A stretch of DNA of 64,000 bases from Pirellulaceae bacterium. GTDB lineage: Bacteria > Planctomycetota > Planctomycetia > Pirellulales > Pirellulaceae. Made by a program: the position numbers and the translations under genes. Within the stretch, counting starts at the first letter, position 1; each line of letters starts with the position of its first letter. Below the pieces are notes generated by a model. That model worked only from the letters and a program-made list of their open reading frames with translations, searched no databases and had not been told where the DNA came from. The stretch spans positions 1-64,000 of the forward strand of contig JAHDXO010000022.1 in NCBI GenBank assembly GCA_023382975.1, written 5' to 3'. Shown one piece after another: positions 62,121 through 64,000 of the stretch.

Positions 62121-64000
62121 CTATTTCGGGAACGCCATGACCTCGACAAGATGGCGGCCCGTATTGGCCGAGTTGCTGGTCTGGGTGACTCGCAGATAAC
62201 GAACCGGGCGCGGTGCGAAGCGGCTCGTGTAGCCTTCGGACGTGGCGAGTTCCTTGTTGTCGCGGCGGTCGTCGGCCGACTCCCACGTCTGGCCGTCCAG
62301 CGACGTCTCGAGGGTGAATCCGTAGTGACGCCGGTCTCCGTAGTAGCCGACGACCACCACTCGGCCGACCATCGTCGGCTCTTGGAGATCGACTTGCCAC
62401 CAGGCAGGGCCCGGGTGATGGCCGACGTCGGTGGCCCAGTACCGGTCGGTGTTACTGGCAAAGCCGTCGTTGGCCAAGCGGGCCGGGTAAGGCGGCAACG
62501 AGCTGGAACAGGCGACCGGTTTGCCCGTAGTCAGACTCGGCGAGTCCGGCTGGAACGCGGCGGCATATCTCTGCCACAGGCCGCGGGCTTGTTCGATGCT
62601 GTCGCCGACAGGTTCGGTGGCGTAGGTTTCCTGACCGTCCGCCCAAGCATGCTCCCACTGCCACAGCTTCTGAGCGAATGCGTCGGCGTCCATCGATCGC
62701 CCGTCGGCCATCGCTTCGGCTTCTTCGCGCAGGAACCGCTCCCAGCGTGGCAGATAGAATCCACCGATCATGCCGGACCATTCCTTGCGGGCATAGTCGC
62801 GGATCGCCCTGCCGGTGCCCCACAGCGTTAGTACGCGTCGGGCATTCCATTCGTGCTTCGCCCGCTCGGCGTCGTTGGTCCCCCACCGCTTCGCGTCTTC
62901 CAGCCAACGGCCCAACAGGAACTCGGGCCGCGTCGCCAGCAGTTGGTCCAGGTCGCGCATCAGTTGCAGCATCTCATTCGCCGCGGCCTGAAACGCCTCG
63001 ACATCGCCCGACTGGCGAGCCTGAACCGCCTTGCGATGCAGCACGGCCGCATGATGGGACAGCACTTGCCGAGCGACGTTGACCAAGTCGAAGCGATAGG
63101 TATCCGCATCGCCCAGCTCCTCGGCGGCCAGCAACAAACGCCGCCAGGCATCCGCCAGTTGCACTTGGTCATACGGCGAACCTCCGGCTGGCTTCCACGA
63201 CGGCACCTGATCGATGATCGACCGCGTGCGATGCGGTGCGGTGTAGACGGTGTCCAGCAGAATCGCCCAAGCCGTCTCGGCCTCGGCGTGCGTCTTGCCG
63301 TAACGATGCCGGCTGTAATCCCGAATCCAGCGGGGCAAGTCGACCAGCGCGTCGCGCCACGCCATCTCGAACATCAAATCATACGCCACGGGGTTGTAGC
63401 CGAGCCCCTCGTTGACGAAACCGAGTCCGGACAACCGGCCGCGATTCGGGTCGCGCCGGGCGGCATTCAGACCGGCGTTGTTGCGGTCCAAGGCACCGCC
63501 AAGATGGACCGTGCCGCCGAAATTCTGGACGTTGCACCACAGCCAGGGTTTGCCGAAGAACGCCTCGGTCCGCGACCACATCGGCGTCGATTCGCAAAAC
63601 AGATCCAACACCAACATCCGATCGTCCGGTACGGCGCCCAGGAAAGCCTCGATGCGCGGCTGCGTCCAGAAGGCTTGCTTGTACATGAAGGCCCAGCCCT
63701 GGAGCACCCACACCGCCTGCGGATCGGTCTTGGCCATGCCGTCGTAGATCGCGCGGCTCAGGCGGCTCAAGTACTCCAGTTCGCCGCTGGGCGGAGTCAT
63801 CTCGATGAACGTGTCGGCCGCGTACAGATGGTCGGCTCCAAAGCGACGTGTCTGCTCGACCATAAAGCGTTCCGCGATCTCTCCGAATAATGGATCGAGC
63901 GGATCAAGCAGTTGCGTGGTCCATTCGATCCACTGGATCTCGTGCAGCTTCGCCTCCGGGTACTTTTCCGCCACGGCCGCCGGGACATGTCCCGTGAACC
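62121..64000 (-). CDS. GH89 alpha-N-acetylglucosaminidase with C-terminal F5/8-type domain (partial)
   Basis: The 5' part lies beyond the window; the frame is open to the right edge (FTGHVPAAVAEKYPEA...). The visible 625 residues hold the GH89/NAGLU catalytic barrel: LWCNVQNFGGTVHLGG, GLGFVNEGLGYNPVAYDLMFEMAWR with a likely catalytic glutamate, then the all-helical C-terminal domain (LLLAAEELGDADTYRFDLVNVARQVLSHHA). The last 140 residues are an F5/8 type C (CBM32-like) domain (WWQVDLQEPTMVGRVVVVGYYGDRRHYGFTLETSLDGQTWE). The enzyme releases terminal alpha-GlcNAc from heparan-sulfate-like glycans. Its signal peptide is not visible. It leads into the URO-D-like gene. Confidence 0.93.
   Translation of the reverse strand, partial: FTGHVPAAVAEKYPEAKLHEIQWIEWTTQLLDPLDPLFGEIAERFMVEQTRRFGADHLYAADTFIEMTPPSGELEYLSRLSRAIYDGMAKTDPQAVWVLQGWAFMYKQAFWTQPRIEAFLGAVPDDRMLVLDLFCESTPMWSRTEAFFGKPWLWCNVQNFGGTVHLGGALDRNNAGLNAARRDPNRGRLSGLGFVNEGLGYNPVAYDLMFEMAWRDALVDLPRWIRDYSRHRYGKTHAEAETAWAILLDTVYTAPHRTRSIIDQVPSWKPAGGSPYDQVQLADAWRRLLLAAEELGDADTYRFDLVNVARQVLSHHAAVLHRKAVQARQSGDVEAFQAAANEMLQLMRDLDQLLATRPEFLLGRWLEDAKRWGTNDAERAKHEWNARRVLTLWGTGRAIRDYARKEWSGMIGGFYLPRWERFLREEAEAMADGRSMDADAFAQKLWQWEHAWADGQETYATEPVGDSIEQARGLWQRYAAAFQPDSPSLTTGKPVACSSSLPPYPARLANDGFASNTDRYWATDVGHHPGPAWWQVDLQEPTMVGRVVVVGYYGDRRHYGFTLETSLDGQTWESADDRRDNKELATSEGYTSRFAPRPVRYLRVTQTSNSANTGRHLVEVMAFPK

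Overview
The window is a GC-rich (roughly 60%) bacterial chromosome segment that looks planctomycetal (Pirellula/Rhodopirellula-like). The evidence is a secreted sulfatase, a heparinase II/III-like lyase, a GH89 alpha-N-acetylglucosaminidase, large secreted proteins of unknown function, a GAF/PAS sigma54 activator, and several families of short palindromic intergenic repeats. No rRNA or tRNA gene was seen.

Layout. 0-8.5 kb is an accessory region: the frameshifted tail of a BrxD-like (DUF2791) ATPase, an Lhr-like helicase fused to a DEDDh exonuclease and a WYL domain, an IS transposase, an orphan gene, a DUF433/PIN-like toxin-antitoxin pair, and a decayed group II intron that keeps domain V and the C-terminal half of its reverse transcriptase. 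8.5-9.3 kb encodes PPK2. From 18.3 kb down to 9.7 kb a minus-strand run encodes an ABM monooxygenase, an NTF2-like protein, a low-complexity secreted protein, a C39-like peptidase, an N-formylglutamate amidohydrolase and an RND adaptor and pump. A sigma54 activator gene lies directly upstream of this run. 21.5-26.6 kb has a secreted protein, a small membrane protein, a paralogue of the low-complexity protein broken by a TGA codon, and an outer-membrane transporter-like protein. Two near-identical sigma54 promoters with matching upstream sites precede the monooxygenase gene and the broken paralogue, so one regulon probably covers both.

27-39.6 kb carries GH13 and GH63 genes, a membrane lipase-like protein, a tetraheme cytochrome, a Tat-exported aldo/keto reductase, a tandem alpha/beta-hydrolase protein without nucleophile serines, and an FMN-binding DGISGAT-motif protein. 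40.1-50.1 kb is a chemosensory cluster (cheR, cheB, mcp, cheW, hybrid cheA) with a divergent REC-PP2C response regulator. 50.2-53.1 kb is a two-gene TIR-STAND/TPR module, a candidate defence system. 53.5-64 kb has an SNF-type sodium symporter followed by a polysaccharide-degradation group (heparinase-like lyase, beta-helix protein, sulfatase, GNAT, URO-D-like protein, GH89 that runs off the end), pointing to a sulfated, N-acetylglucosamine-containing glycan.

The strongest leads for new biology are the helicase-exonuclease-WYL fusion with its BrxD-like partner at the left edge, the paired sigma54 promoters and upstream sites, and the split TIR-STAND/TPR operon.
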